NCBI RefSeq assembly: GCF_037976325.1
Contig: NZ_CP150265.1
Coordinates: 3,839,501 to 3,903,500 of the forward strand
Source: Paenibacillus sp. FSL K6-3182
GTDB lineage: Bacteria > Bacillota > Bacilli > Paenibacillales > Paenibacillaceae
Length of the DNA: 64,000 bases
Direction of reading: 5' to 3'
The stretch's first letter is position 1. The number at the start of each line of letters is the position of its first letter. The position numbers and the translations under genes are program-made. Of the stretch, positions 19,178 through 28,900 are shown in pieces. The notes beneath the pieces were generated by a model. It was given only the letters and a program-made list of their open reading frames with translations, did not search any database and had not been told where the DNA came from.

Positions 19178-20215
19178 TTAAAAAACACGTTTCTTGGAAT
19201 TCAACAGCTCCGCCAAAAACGCAAGCACAAGTCCTTGCCCCCAGCCTTGTACACGTTTATGAGCCACTTCACGATAGCCCTGCAAATCATTCATAACTGC
19301 TGTTCCGGCTGATACATTCAGCACTGCGCCGTCCTCTGTAATTTGGCTCAAAACACCTTCGATCGAACGCTGAATGTATTTGTTGTATAAGGAACCAAAT
19401 GCGAATAATCCAGTCGCAATTCCTGCTGAACCCGACGTTTCATGATAGGAGCTATCATCGTTTAAAACCGTGTGCCATAGCCCATTTTCGGATTGCATAC
19501 GCACTAATGTACTAAGCTGATCTCGCATTGAGCCTTCAATTATCATAAATGAAGGATGCTGAACGGCTATATGCGGCAATGCCTTTGCCATTGTAAGAGC
19601 AGCCCAAGAGTTTCCACGTGCCCAGAAAATCGAGGACATATGATTTTTTGCAATATTGTCCCAGCCATGATAGTAAAGGTTCGAAACGGGATCTTGTAAA
19701 AAATGCTCATGACCGTGATACTGCTTCAGGCCATCTTCCAAATAATCGTTTCGCCCGAGCAAATGTCCCATACGCACGAGGAAATAACCCGCCATCATCA
19801 TCGTATCCACCCACGCTTGCTCAGGAAAATTATACGTTTCTGAATTGACCGTGTGCTGGAAAATGCCATCTGCGAATCGTACCGCATCATTTTTTAAGTA
19901 TTCGGCCATTTGAATGGCGACATCTAAATATTTTTGCTCGTCAGTTGCTTTGTACAATGAAATTAAAGCATGACCTATGGATACTCCATTGACAGATAGC
20001 TTCGGCAAGCCGTCTTCCAGCTTCTCATCAATCCATTCCTGCAAAAGCTGAATATAACGTTCATTACCAGTTGCCTCGTACGCTTCCGCAACCCCATAGA
20101 AAGCAACACCGCCCGGCCAATCCCAGCTAAAATCCATTCTGAATGTGCGATCTACAACACGATCTATAACGTCCTTAATATGATTTTCGTCAAATTGAAG
20201 CTGTGGCATTTCCAT
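19178..20215 (-). CDS. GH88/GH105 unsaturated-glycuronyl hydrolase
   Basis: This 345-residue (alpha/alpha)6-barrel hydrolase resembles YteR/YesR, which remove unsaturated galacturonyl or rhamnogalacturonyl residues left by polysaccharide lyases. Family hallmarks are FSWDWPGGVAFYGVAEAY at residues 29-46, AWVDTMMMAGYF with the likely catalytic Asp137, HGHEHFLQD, FWARGNSW and the HETSGSAGIATGL block. It has no signal peptide, so it acts on imported oligosaccharides. It is the last gene of the ABC importer locus, which implies that the importer takes up pectin- or glycosaminoglycan-type disaccharides. Confidence 0.87.
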   Translation of the reverse strand: MEMPQLQFDENHIKDVIDRVVDRTFRMDFSWDWPGGVAFYGVAEAYEATGNERYIQLLQEWIDEKLEDGLPKLSVNGVSIGHALISLYKATDEQKYLDVAIQMAEYLKNDAVRFADGIFQHTVNSETYNFPEQAWVDTMMMAGYFLVRMGHLLGRNDYLEDGLKQYHGHEHFLQDPVSNLYYHGWDNIAKNHMSSIFWARGNSWAALTMAKALPHIAVQHPSFMIIEGSMRDQLSTLVRMQSENGLWHTVLNDDSSYHETSGSAGIATGLFAFGSLYNKYIQRSIEGVLSQITEDGAVLNVSAGTAVMNDLQGYREVAHKRVQGWGQGLVLAFLAELLNSKKRVF

Positions 20216-20244
20216 CTTCCTCTCCCCTATTTCATTTTGAATGT

Positions 20245-21081
20245 CTATTTCAAACCGCTGGTGCTGATACCTTCAACAATATACTTCTGGAATGCGAAGA
20301 AAATGGCGAGCACCGGTATAAGGCTGACGATTGACATCGCGAACATAGCGCCCCAGTTGGAGACGGTATCGCTGTCGAGAAACATTTTCAGACCCATCGA
20401 CACTGGATACAAACTTGGACGATTTAAGTATAAAACCGGTCCGAGCAAGTCTTCCCAGCGCCAGTAAAACGAGAAAATTGAAGCGGTAGCCAGAGCTGGA
20501 ACGACAAGCGGCAAAATAATTCGGAAAAACAAGCGGAACTTCCCGCAGCCATCGATCGTTGCTGCTTCGTCGAGCTCATTCGGAATGGTCCGGATGAACT
20601 GAATGAGTAAAAAGATAAAAAACGGAATGCCGAAATATTGCGGGATAACAATAGGTTTAATTGAGTTTAACCAATGGAGCTTCGCAAACAAAATATATTG
20701 CGGAACGAGTACAACATCATGGGGAAGCATGAGCGTAACCATCATGATTCCAAACCAAAACGTTTTCCCCACAAAATTAAGTCTTGCAAATCCAAAAGCG
20801 ATAAATGCAGATGATAATACAGCTCCGATGGTAGAAATAACAACGATTTCTAGAGAATTCATAATAAAATTGCCGAATGACTGACCTGCTATGCCGACCC
20901 AGCCTATTTTATAATTTTCCCAAATCCAAGGCTGTGGTATAAGTGAATCAGCCGTTGCGAAGATGAGATTGCTTTGCTTAAATGAACTCATTAACAGCCA
21001 TAACACCGGGTAAACCATGACTAACGCGAGCGCTGCGACAAATATGTGGTAGATCGGCCACTTCAGCTTTTTGAATGTCAT
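20245..21081 (-). CDS. Carbohydrate ABC transporter permease (CUT1, MalG-like)
   Basis: This six-helix permease of about 278 residues carries the EAA loop [18 protein letters not shown] for contact with the ATPase subunit. The C-terminal [11 protein letters not shown] is typical of MalG-like proteins. The start is chosen at the ATG 21081 (MTFKKLKWP); the longer frame from 21117 would overlap the upstream permease. No ATPase gene is present in the locus, so a shared MsmK-type ATPase encoded elsewhere is expected. Confidence 0.9.
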   Translation of the reverse strand: MTFKKLKWPIYHIFVAALALVMVYPVLWLLMSSFKQSNLIFATADSLIPQPWIWENYKIGWVGIAGQSFGNFIMNSLEIVVISTIGAVLSSAFIAFGFARLNFVGKTFWFGIMMVTLMLPHDVVLVPQYILFAKLHWLNSIKPIVIPQYFGIPFFIFLLIQFIRTIPNELDEAATIDGCGKFRLFFRIILPLVVPALATASIFSFYWRWEDLLGPVLYLNRPSLYPVSMGLKMFLDSDTVSNWGAMFAMSIVSLIPVLAIFFAFQKYIVEGISTSGLK

Positions 21082-21083
21082 GT

Positions 21084-21992
21084 TTAATGGCCACCTTTCG
21101 ACTCGTAATGAACCCATTTTTTAGAGGTGTAGAACAAAATCCCTGTTAGGATAGCGATAATAATGAGCATTACCCACGCCATTGCTGAAGCAAATCCCAT
21201 ATCGAAATAAACGAATGCTTGACGGAACAAGTAAAGGGAATAAAGAAGTGTGCCGTCTAACGGGCCGCCCTCGCCTTTTGAAATAATGTAAGCTGGAACG
21301 AAGGTCATAAATGCTCCGATGGTTTGCATGATCGTATTAAACAAAATGATCGGGCTGAGCATTGGCAAAGTAATTTTGAAGAAGCGAACGACTGGACCCG
21401 CTCCATCCACATTGGAAGCTTCGTACAATTCTGGCGGTATATTTTTGAGACCTGCTAGAAAAATAAGCATCGACGATCCAAATTGCCAAACGGACAATGT
21501 AATGAGCATCCACAGCGCAGCTGCAGGTTCAGCAAACCATCTCACGCTATCTAAACCGAGTGCATTCAGAAAAATGTTTATAACCCCTTCGTCGCCGTAA
21601 AGGTTGCGCCACATAATCGATACGGCAACGCTTCCGCCAATAATCGAAGGAAGATAATAAACGGTCCGATATAACCCGATTGCTTTCGAGGCTGTATTCA
21701 AGATCATCGCAATAAATAATGCAAAGGCCAATCTAAGCGGTACACCGATAAATACGTATAAAAAAGTTACCTTTAGAGATGCCCAAAACTTCGAGTCATC
21801 AAAAAACATCGTCTGGTAATTCTCTAATCCGATAAAGGATGGTGTCGATAAGAGATCATAATCGGTAACCGAGAAATATAACGATGCGACAGCGGGTACT
21901 AAGGTGAACAATAAAAATCCGATAACAAATGGACCAATAAAGGTGTAGCCAACCAAGTTGTTTTTAAGTGATAGCGATTTCATCTTATCCAA
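21084..21992 (-). CDS. Carbohydrate ABC transporter permease (CUT1, MalF-like)
   Basis: This 302-residue membrane permease has six helices and the EAA loop [18 protein letters not shown]. It pairs with the adjacent MalG-like permease, whose start lies 2 bp after this stop. The N-terminal basic segment and first helix ([19 protein letters not shown]) are family-typical. It is separated from the binding-protein gene by a hairpin that probably lowers permease expression relative to the binding protein. Confidence 0.9.
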   Translation of the reverse strand: MDKMKSLSLKNNLVGYTFIGPFVIGFLLFTLVPAVASLYFSVTDYDLLSTPSFIGLENYQTMFFDDSKFWASLKVTFLYVFIGVPLRLAFALFIAMILNTASKAIGLYRTVYYLPSIIGGSVAVSIMWRNLYGDEGVINIFLNALGLDSVRWFAEPAAALWMLITLSVWQFGSSMLIFLAGLKNIPPELYEASNVDGAGPVVRFFKITLPMLSPIILFNTIMQTIGAFMTFVPAYIISKGEGGPLDGTLLYSLYLFRQAFVYFDMGFASAMAWVMLIIIAILTGILFYTSKKWVHYESKGGH

Positions 21993-22034
21993 CTCCTATA
22001 CGAAGTCTAGCGTGCCAAAGCATCTTTATTTATG

Positions 22035-22069
22035 AAAAAACGATGGTCGATCTAACGACCAACCATCGC
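22035..22069 (-). terminator. Partial terminator between binding protein and permease genes
   Basis: On the minus strand CGAT...ATCG and GGTCG/CGACC form a hairpin with a 4-nt bulge and TTAGAT loop, followed by six T (22035-22040). It lies between the solute-binding gene and the first permease gene. Such leaky terminators commonly set a high binding-protein to permease ratio. Confidence 0.65.
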
Positions 22070-22085
22070 TTCTACTCAAACAATA

Positions 22086-23423
22086 TTACTTGTTTTTCTT
22101 AAGAATAGCGGTTGCTTCGTCTCTAAACTTCTTAGCTGCGTCTTCTGGTTTAATTTTGTTGTAGTTCATTTGCTCTGCAAGGCTTGTGAGCGATTTGAAC
22201 ACTTCTGCAGAACCGATTGGATCAGCTGGATCCATTGGTGAGCTGTTCGCTTCTGCCCAAGCAACATAGTCGTATACTTGGATTTGTGCTTCAGTAGAAA
22301 CTGCTTTTAACGCTTCTTTCACTTTAGAGGAAACAGGTACGCCGCGATCGCCTAAAATCAATTTGTTAGCTTCGATATCATTTACGAAGAAGTTGATAAA
22401 CTTAGCTGCTTCTTCTTTCACTTTTGAATTTTCCGATACGGAGAAGAACATACTTGGCTTAAGGAATAACCCTTTAGTCATGTTTGGACCAGCCATTGGA
22501 GCAATTGCTAGCGGACGGTTAGCCACTTGCTGCAATCCAACATATTGGTTCGACCATTGCCATACGCCAATGCCTTGGTTCAATACAAGGTGGCTGTCTT
22601 CTGCGCCTTTGATTTGAGCTAGAACGTCTGGTGACGGTACTGCGCCATCGATAACAAGTTTAGCTAGCATTCCGAAGAAATCGGTGAATAGTTGATCATC
22701 CTCGTAGCCTAGGCCGTTGCCTTCTGCGTTAAACAACGTTTTATCAAGTGTACGTAGGTAGTAGCCGAAGAACACTTCTGGACGCATACCGTTGTCGAAG
22801 AAAATTCCTGCTGCTTTTGCTTTTGCAGCCATTGCTACGTAATCATCCCAAGTGTAGTTTTCAGGAATGGAATCAATGCCTGCTTTTTTCAGTAGTGCTG
22901 GATCGTAGTTAAACCCAAGAGCATTTACACCAAGGTTCATACCGTATAGTCCATCGCCTAATTTACCGCCATCAATCGCGTTTTGGCTAATGTCACTTAC
23001 GTCAATTTGATTGCCGATAAATGGAGTCAAATCAGCCAATTGTTTTCTGCCAGCGTATTGCGAATAGTTTTGCGTATCGATTTGGATGATATCAGGAAGC
23101 TCGTTTGCAGCTGCTTGAGGAGCAAGCTTTTTCCAGTAGTCATCATAGTTTGCATATTCCATTTCTATCGTTACATGCGGGTTTTTCGCTTTGTACATCT
23201 CAATGACTTTCATTGTGTAATCATGACGCGGCTGTCCGCCCCACCATGCGATACGAAGAGTGACCGGCTTTGCTTCTGCTGGCTCTTCTTTCACTTCGTT
23301 TGTTGATTTTGGTGCGTTGGTCGCATTTGTTGGTTTTTCATTGTTTGCGTTTCCGCCGCAAGCGCTTACGAGAACTAGTGCAAAAGCCATGAGCATCAAA
23401 AGCATTTTCTTTGGTGCTTTCAT
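22086..23423 (-). CDS. Extracellular sugar-binding lipoprotein of an ABC importer
   Basis: This is a 445-residue family 1 solute-binding protein. The signal peptide ends in the lipobox LVSAC with lipidated Cys22, followed by an Asn/Lys-rich spacer to about residue 50. The TLRIAWWGGQPRHDYTMKVI start of the mature fold is typical of MalE-like proteins. It delivers substrate to the two downstream permeases. It has its own promoter region after the terminator of the regulator gene. The sugar is inferred, from the GH88/105 neighbour, to be an unsaturated uronide oligosaccharide. Confidence 0.92.
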   Translation of the reverse strand: MKAPKKMLLMLMAFALVLVSACGGNANNEKPTNATNAPKSTNEVKEEPAEAKPVTLRIAWWGGQPRHDYTMKVIEMYKAKNPHVTIEMEYANYDDYWKKLAPQAAANELPDIIQIDTQNYSQYAGRKQLADLTPFIGNQIDVSDISQNAIDGGKLGDGLYGMNLGVNALGFNYDPALLKKAGIDSIPENYTWDDYVAMAAKAKAAGIFFDNGMRPEVFFGYYLRTLDKTLFNAEGNGLGYEDDQLFTDFFGMLAKLVIDGAVPSPDVLAQIKGAEDSHLVLNQGIGVWQWSNQYVGLQQVANRPLAIAPMAGPNMTKGLFLKPSMFFSVSENSKVKEEAAKFINFFVNDIEANKLILGDRGVPVSSKVKEALKAVSTEAQIQVYDYVAWAEANSSPMDPADPIGSAEVFKSLTSLAEQMNYNKIKPEDAAKKFRDEATAILKKNK

Positions 23424-23468
23424 TGTGTTACGCCCCTTCCAGACTCTTTAATGTTGTTTACAAGCTTT

Positions 23469-23474
23469 ATTATA
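23469..23474 (-). promoter_or_regulatory. -10 element of the binding-protein promoter, poor -35
   Basis: TATAAT on the minus strand lies about 45 bp before the lipoprotein start. The hexamer 17 bp upstream (TTCCGA) is a weak -35, as expected for a promoter that needs the AraC-type regulator encoded upstream. Confidence 0.5.
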
Positions 23475-23520
23475 GGGTGAATGTCGAATCGTCGGAATTA
23501 AAAAAACCGCTTTCTTTGTT

Positions 23521-23552
23521 AAAAAAACAGAGGTCGCCATTATGGCGACCTT
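23521..23552 (-). terminator. Intrinsic terminator at the end of the AraC-type regulator
   Basis: GGTCGCCATAATGGCGACC forms a near-perfect stem on the minus strand and is followed by TCTG and seven T (23521-23527). The TAA stop of the regulator gene lies in the hairpin loop. It separates the kinase-regulator operon from the transport genes. Confidence 0.85.
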
Positions 23553-25096
23553 TTGAATTCGGAAGGCGTGGACCCTGTATGTTTTTTAAAAACTTGACTA
23601 AAATATTGCGGATTATCGCCAAAACCAAATTTCTCAGCGAGTTCAAAAACCTTCACATCACCTGTTTTCTCGATCTCTTCCATCGCTCGCTCCATCCTTA
23701 ACCGAACAACGTAATTTGAAAATTTCTCTCCCATTTCCTTCTTAAACAGCTTGCCTACATAATCTGCGTTCATGTATAAGATCTCACTTGCTACCCAGTT
23801 GAGCGATAGATCAGGATTGGAAATATGTGCTTCAATTACTTGAATCATCTTCTGAATAATGGCGGAATGCTTATTGGTGTGGGTATGAAAGTTGTTCAAG
23901 CATATTTGCTGCGCACATTCGGTGACGAATTGCTGCGTCGTTTTTAGTGTTGTAAATTGATCAAATCCGGCAATCTTAGTTAAATATTCATTGATTTCTT
24001 CAGGTTTGCCTTGTCTAACGATAGATATGTAAAGTGGTATGACATAAGATTTCGAGAGATGCATGTCCATGCGGCTGTCGGCAAGCATATCAAAATAGTT
24101 TTGCAGCTCATGCTGAACAAACGACCAGTCTCCTGATTTGACATGCATGCAAAGAGGCTCTTCATCATACATGAAAGGCTTAAGCGCCTGATCATCTCCT
24201 CTTTCGACATCCTTCTGCGTTATGATGCTTCCTTCGCCTAAATAAAATTGATAATTTAAGCATTCCAGCGTATCACGATACATTTTACGAGCATCGATAA
24301 TTTGACCCGCATTGCTGACGGCCACCGTAGCATCCAATTTGTAATAGGAAGAAAACGTTTGCTTAATTTCATTCAATTGTGCAAATAAAATGTCTGTGTC
24401 GTTAATCTCTTTAATGAGCAACAACACATGTTTTCCTATCGTCGTACTGAGGAGTACCGTCGGTTTACCGAGAACATCCTGAGCGATGTTTTTGACAGCA
24501 AACAGATGCTCAAACTCAAAAACACCCTCAATTTGAAATAAAATCAACTGAACCTTTTCATTGTCTACTGTAATATGAAACAGGATGCCATAATCATCCC
24601 AATCACGCTGGCCATATGTCTTATTAGTTACAAGCTCCTTAAGAAATTGCTCCTTCGCGTGAGGAAGCACCTTTGAAAGCTCTTTCTGGATATCAAGCAT
24701 AAAGCTCTCTTGCGTTTGCTGTTTCCTCAGCTCTGTTATCACCTCGGTTAGTGCATCCGTAATCGTATTTTCATTGCATGGCTTAAGCAAATAGTGTTTC
24801 ACTCCAAATTGCATCGCCGTGCGAGCATAATCAAACTCACTAAAGCCGGAAAGAAGAATAAAAACGATATGCGGGTAGTTTTCGTACACTTTTTCCACCA
24901 GCTGCAGCCCGTTCATGCCTGGCATTTTGATATCTGAGATGACGATATCCGGCATATGGCTCTCGATAAAGGCCAAAGCTTCAAGTCCATTGCGCGCCGT
25001 TCCTGCCAGTTCTGCCTCATATGCATTCCAGTTTACTGTACGCGATATGCCTTCTACGATGATTCGTTCATCATCCACCAACAAAACCTTATACAT
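23540..25096 (-). CDS. AraC-type response regulator (YesN-like)
   Basis: This 518-residue regulator has an N-terminal receiver domain (phosphoacceptor Asp55 in VISDIKMPG, Lys in LLKPC). A long middle region follows, and a C-terminal double HTH AraC domain holds MNADYVGKLFKKEMGEKF and the GFGDNPQYFSQVFKK signature. It is cognate to the sensor kinase that overlaps it by 8 bp. It most probably activates the binding-protein promoter directly downstream. Confidence 0.92.
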   Translation of the reverse strand: MYKVLLVDDERIIVEGISRTVNWNAYEAELAGTARNGLEALAFIESHMPDIVISDIKMPGMNGLQLVEKVYENYPHIVFILLSGFSEFDYARTAMQFGVKHYLLKPCNENTITDALTEVITELRKQQTQESFMLDIQKELSKVLPHAKEQFLKELVTNKTYGQRDWDDYGILFHITVDNEKVQLILFQIEGVFEFEHLFAVKNIAQDVLGKPTVLLSTTIGKHVLLLIKEINDTDILFAQLNEIKQTFSSYYKLDATVAVSNAGQIIDARKMYRDTLECLNYQFYLGEGSIITQKDVERGDDQALKPFMYDEEPLCMHVKSGDWSFVQHELQNYFDMLADSRMDMHLSKSYVIPLYISIVRQGKPEEINEYLTKIAGFDQFTTLKTTQQFVTECAQQICLNNFHTHTNKHSAIIQKMIQVIEAHISNPDLSLNWVASEILYMNADYVGKLFKKEMGEKFSNYVVRLRMERAMEEIEKTGDVKVFELAEKFGFGDNPQYFSQVFKKHTGSTPSEFKRSP

Positions 25097-26843
25097 GGAA
25101 ATCCCTCATTTCATAAGGAAGCATCAGCTTCACTTTGGTACCGCCGTTTGGCTTGCTTTCTACCATTAGGCCATATGTTTCGCCATACAGCAGCTTGATG
25201 CGGTCTTCGATATTTTTCAAGCCTAAACCGGAGCCTTTCGTCTGCACTTGTCCGCTTAACAGCTTTGTGACAAACTCTTCTTCCATTCCCGGCCCATTAT
25301 CCTCCACTGAAATAAACCACAGCTCATTTTCCACATAGGCATGTATTTGTATTTTACAGGTGTCAATCATTTGTTCAAGGCCATAATTGATTGCATTCTC
25401 AACGAGCGGTTGAAGCGAAAGCTTCGGAATACTGCAGTTAAGCAGCCTGTCCGGGACGTCGATATGGAAATCAAGCCGTTCTTCAAAACGGTATTTCTGA
25501 ATCGTGACATAGTGATTAATGATGTCCAGTTCCTTGCTAAGCGGGATGAGCGGCTCCTTCAAATTGATGGACGTTCTGAGCAAGGAGCCGAGCGCTTCAA
25601 CCATCTGAGAAATATGTGTTTGGTTGCTTAGCTTGGCGGACCAGTTGATCGACTCTAATGTGTTGTACAAAAAGTGTGGATTAATTTGAGCTTGCAGCGC
25701 TTTAAATTCCGTATCGCGAATCGTAAGCTGCTTCACGTAATTTTCATGAATGAGCTCATTGATTCGTTCAATCATTATTCGGAAGTTTCGATGCATTTGA
25801 CCAGCTTCATCCATTGCAAGCGCTCTCTCATTCGGCTCCTCGATATATTCAAAATTACCAAGCTGTACTCTTTTCATTTTAGCATTCAAGCGTTCAATAG
25901 GCTCTGTAATACCATTTGCGAAGCCAACTGCAATGAGGAGAATGACGATAAATAATATAGCAAAAATAATAATAATCGTATTTTTGACCTTCACGACACG
26001 GTCAAAGATGTCATCAAATGGGATCAGCGTATAATAAGTCCAATCGGTATAAGTTGACGCTATATAAGTAACAAAATATTGCTTACCTTCATAACGTATA
26101 ACTTTGTAGCCCTCATTGCCAGGCAGCGCAGATAAGGACTCCATGGAAAAAGCGGACGCTTCAGGATACACCGCTTCATTGTTTTTCATAATGACCAGCT
26201 TCGCGTCGTTGCTGTTCATGCCTTTAGCAAGGTCTCTAAACAGTTTGTTCATATCGATGCGAAGCGCTAAAGTGCCAAGATAGTCTAAGCTCAGCTGCTC
26301 AAACGAACGCACCTCTCGCGCAGCAATTAAGGACTTATCGTTGCTGTAGGGGGCAATCCACGTATTTCCTCCCTTTTTCACCGCTGTTGCATTTTTGAAC
26401 GCATCCAGACGGTCCTGGTAAATCGTTATCGAATTTGCACCAACCGCATATTCATTATCATTTACGTCATACAGCTGGGCGGAAAGCACGTATTTATCAA
26501 GCCCGCCGATATTGACCATTCGCTCTTTTACCGTTAATTGCACAACGTAGTTATCATAATCGGACAAACCGCTCTTGATGGATCTCAAATAATGCTGGAT
26601 CGTAGAATCCGTTGAAAGCATAAAGGTAAGCTTCTCCATCTTTTTCAGCTCATTCTCGATACTGAGAGACGACAAACTGAGCGCTTTGGAAGATTGCTTA
26701 TATATTTCCTGATCATAAAAATCAAAAGCGTATTGCTGAATAATGATAGCAAGCATAGCAACAACCAGCATGATGACTGATATCAACACAAACATTTTGT
26801 GTTTGATACGCAAATTCATATAAAGCGCTTTCAAGCTCTGCAT
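25089..26843 (-). CDS. Sensor histidine kinase of the LytS/YesM type
   Basis: This 584-residue membrane kinase has TM1 near residues 16-36, a large extracellular dCache-like domain, TM2 near 290-312 and a HAMP segment. The His_kinase motif QAQINPHFLYNTLESI (His near residue 388) and a HATPase with ENAINYGLEQ, EDNGPGM and GSGLGLKNIEDR follow. YesM-type kinases sense oligosaccharides, often with the binding protein. It is the first gene of the sugar locus. No clear promoter was picked in the 135 bp upstream. Confidence 0.92.
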   Translation of the reverse strand: MQSLKALYMNLRIKHKMFVLISVIMLVVAMLAIIIQQYAFDFYDQEIYKQSSKALSLSSLSIENELKKMEKLTFMLSTDSTIQHYLRSIKSGLSDYDNYVVQLTVKERMVNIGGLDKYVLSAQLYDVNDNEYAVGANSITIYQDRLDAFKNATAVKKGGNTWIAPYSNDKSLIAAREVRSFEQLSLDYLGTLALRIDMNKLFRDLAKGMNSNDAKLVIMKNNEAVYPEASAFSMESLSALPGNEGYKVIRYEGKQYFVTYIASTYTDWTYYTLIPFDDIFDRVVKVKNTIIIIFAILFIVILLIAVGFANGITEPIERLNAKMKRVQLGNFEYIEEPNERALAMDEAGQMHRNFRIMIERINELIHENYVKQLTIRDTEFKALQAQINPHFLYNTLESINWSAKLSNQTHISQMVEALGSLLRTSINLKEPLIPLSKELDIINHYVTIQKYRFEERLDFHIDVPDRLLNCSIPKLSLQPLVENAINYGLEQMIDTCKIQIHAYVENELWFISVEDNGPGMEEEFVTKLLSGQVQTKGSGLGLKNIEDRIKLLYGETYGLMVESKPNGGTKVKLMLPYEMRDFHV

Positions 26844-26937
26844 TGGCCAGGTCTCCTTTAAGAGATTACAGCTATTATCGAATTATTATTGGTTAGAAGA
26901 CATACTCATTCTTTGCTAGGATTGTATGCTGGATTTG

Positions 26938-26975
26938 AAAAAAGAGCGCCCTCCTATCAACAAGGGGGGCGACTC
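26938..26975 (-). terminator. Intrinsic terminator of the FtsJ-type methyltransferase gene
   Basis: The minus-strand stem pairs GAGTCGCCCCCC with GGAGGGCGCTC (one bulge) and is followed by TTTTTT at 26938-26943. Confidence 0.85.
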
Positions 26976-26978
26976 CTG

Positions 26979-27995
26979 TTATTTTTTGATCAAATAAAGT
27001 GTGATTTCTTCTCTGTTATGGAACAGCTGCTTAGCTTTTTGAAGCTTAAATTCTGTTGAAAGTCTTGAAATCACGTCTCGAATCGTTTGAAGCGGTTTCC
27101 GGTGCATCAGCTTAACTGTAATTATGGCAGTTGCACCCTTCGTTAGTGCAGGCTCAAGATCGAGAACGAGCTTACACATCATCATCGGACTCCAGCTCAT
27201 ATCACAGACTAGAAGCTGGAATGAATCGGGATTAAATTTCACTTCAGATGCATTGCGCTTTAAGTACGTTAACGTAGGATACGCCATTAGCGATGGATGC
27301 AATTCAGCAGGATCGATGGCTGTAACCCGCAGGCCGCGTTCAAGTAAAAGTGATGTCCAGCCGCCTGGCGCTGCGCCAACATCAAGGGCATTTTGAAACT
27401 GTGCGTAATTTAGGTTGAATTCACGTTCTGCTTCAAGCAGCTTAAATTTGGCACGTGAGACTTGTCCTTCTTCGCGTTGAAAACGAACGGCTCCGCCCGG
27501 CCAATCCGAGAGCATCTCCGATGGCGATCCAAAACCGACATATAGCTGATTAATCGCAGCATAGATCGCAATAATAACGTCTGGCTGCTGTACAACAGGT
27601 TCCGCGTCAATCTCTTCGAGTACCGCATCTATCACCGCTTTTGTATCAGCAGCCGAATACACAAACTCCGATTTCGACGTACGTCTAATATGAACGGCTA
27701 CCCGTTTATTTTCCAAAGTTAATACAGCATTTCGAACCATGCTAGACAATTGTTCTAAATCATTCGCATTTCCTGTAATTTCAATCGTCCGATCCACCGG
27801 CTGCACATGGCGCAAAAAGATCGGCTCCTGCTGATGAATCGCTTGCAGCGTCTCTTCCCGTGTTAGCGGGCTCGTCATTAAAAACACTTCGCCTGCTGCT
27901 AGCTGTGTGAAGGCAACGCCCTCAATCAGCCTCCGAAGCTCCTCCATCGCATATGGTGCATAAGTTTGATTAGCTGTTCCGATCCATTGACTCAC
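26979..27995 (-). CDS. FtsJ-like ribosomal RNA 2'-O-methyltransferase (RlmM-like)
   Basis: This is a 338-residue protein. The N-terminal half contains a THUMP-like domain, and the C-terminal Rossmann domain carries the K-D-K-E tetrad of 2'-O-methyltransferases: Lys in RAKFKLLE, the SAM motif DVGAAPGGW near residue 210, Asp in VCDMSWSP, Lys in TVKLM and Glu in NREEITLYL. The architecture is like RlmM, which modifies 23S rRNA C2498, but the target here is not proven. It is monocistronic. Its promoter side abuts the repeat block. Confidence 0.85.
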   Translation of the reverse strand: MSQWIGTANQTYAPYAMEELRRLIEGVAFTQLAAGEVFLMTSPLTREETLQAIHQQEPIFLRHVQPVDRTIEITGNANDLEQLSSMVRNAVLTLENKRVAVHIRRTSKSEFVYSAADTKAVIDAVLEEIDAEPVVQQPDVIIAIYAAINQLYVGFGSPSEMLSDWPGGAVRFQREEGQVSRAKFKLLEAEREFNLNYAQFQNALDVGAAPGGWTSLLLERGLRVTAIDPAELHPSLMAYPTLTYLKRNASEVKFNPDSFQLLVCDMSWSPMMMCKLVLDLEPALTKGATAIITVKLMHRKPLQTIRDVISRLSTEFKLQKAKQLFHNREEITLYLIKK

Positions 27996-28013
27996 GTATG
28001 TTAAACCTCTTTC

Positions 28014-28100
28014 GTGTTATATTACCCTAGATCCCTAGAGGGATTTTTTCACCCCTGCCCTCGAGGGTTTACTACCCTGAGCCCTAAACAATTACTACAC
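28014..28100 (-). repeat. Short degenerate AGGG-type repeats, mirror of 29591-29730
   Basis: On the minus strand this stretch repeats elements such as CAGGGTAGTAA, CCCTCGAGGG and TCCCTCTAGGGATCTAGGGT. Each is a tiny CCCT/AGGG hairpin followed by a G/T-rich tail. The same style of repeat occurs in opposite orientation at the far end of the block. No gene is seen. Confidence 0.6.
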
Positions 28101-28113
28101 CAACCCTACAAGC

Positions 28114-28262
28114 GTTTCGAACCCACCCAAACCCTCCCTTCCAAGGGAGGGCCCCAAGGGTTGCACCCTCTGGACACCCGCAACTCGACTAACGTTGGCG
28201 ATAATCTGTGCTGGAATGTTTAGTTTACGGATGAGCGCTTTCGTCCCTACGGGATACGCTAG
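28114..28262 (-). repeat. Inverted, diverged copy of the 176-bp repeat unit
   Basis: Read on the minus strand, this segment contains the same landmarks in the same order as the tandem units. They are GTATCCC-GTA-GGGACGAAAGCG, then CGTTAGTCGAGTTGCGGGTGTCC, AGGGTGCAACCCT, the CCCTCCCTT/AAGGGAGGG hairpin and GGGTGGGTTCGAAA. The middle third is diverged. It is the only copy in this orientation and lies about 640 bp from the array. Confidence 0.85.
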
Positions 28263-28900
28263 AAGTTTGTTGTCTGTAAATGTAAATCGTGTCTTGATGT
28301 GTGAAAGATTGAAGCCTTCGTAAATACAAACATTTACATAGATCAGAGATAAAAAAAAACATAGAAATGCCAGCAAATTAATTACGCAGCATTTTAGTTC
28401 TATTTATATTTTTAGTCTTTGTTTGCATTATAACCGAATATGTCACATTTCGTGAAATTATTCGAGTAATTAACTTAAATATTATTTTTGCTAGTTATTA
28501 TTTGAGTATAGCCATATGAACCATTGTTTTAGCCCATAAATAATGATTAACGGACGATGTTAGTGAAATAGATATAGAAACTAGAACTATTTCAACTAAA
28601 TGGGCTCAATAAAACTAAATAAGACTAGAATATAGTCTTAAATCAGAGAAAAATAAATTTTATTACTGCTTATTGTAAAATTGAGCACAAATAGAACTAA
28701 AAACTAGTCTTAATACCCTCAAACCAATCGAATTACACCAAATAAGTCTAAAAATTAGTCTTATATGTAATTGGCTTAACAATATGTAGTTGATATTATT
28801 TATAAAACTGCATCAAAAATAAAAACTGGTCATCTCACACAAAATCCTAGTTGATAATTTAACCTAATGAGACTGTTTATTAAGAAAAGGTGAAAGCCTC
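28263..28900. other. AT-rich non-coding core between inverted repeats
   Basis: About 640 bp of AT-rich sequence holds no credible ORF on either strand. It contains a perfect inverted repeat TAAGACTA-GAATA-TAGTCTTA (28620-28640) and further TAGTCTTA copies at 28705-28712 and 28756-28763. A segment near 28595-28626 resembles one in the 50.6 kb intergenic region. No transposase remnant, tRNA or recognisable RNA is visible. Confidence 0.6.
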
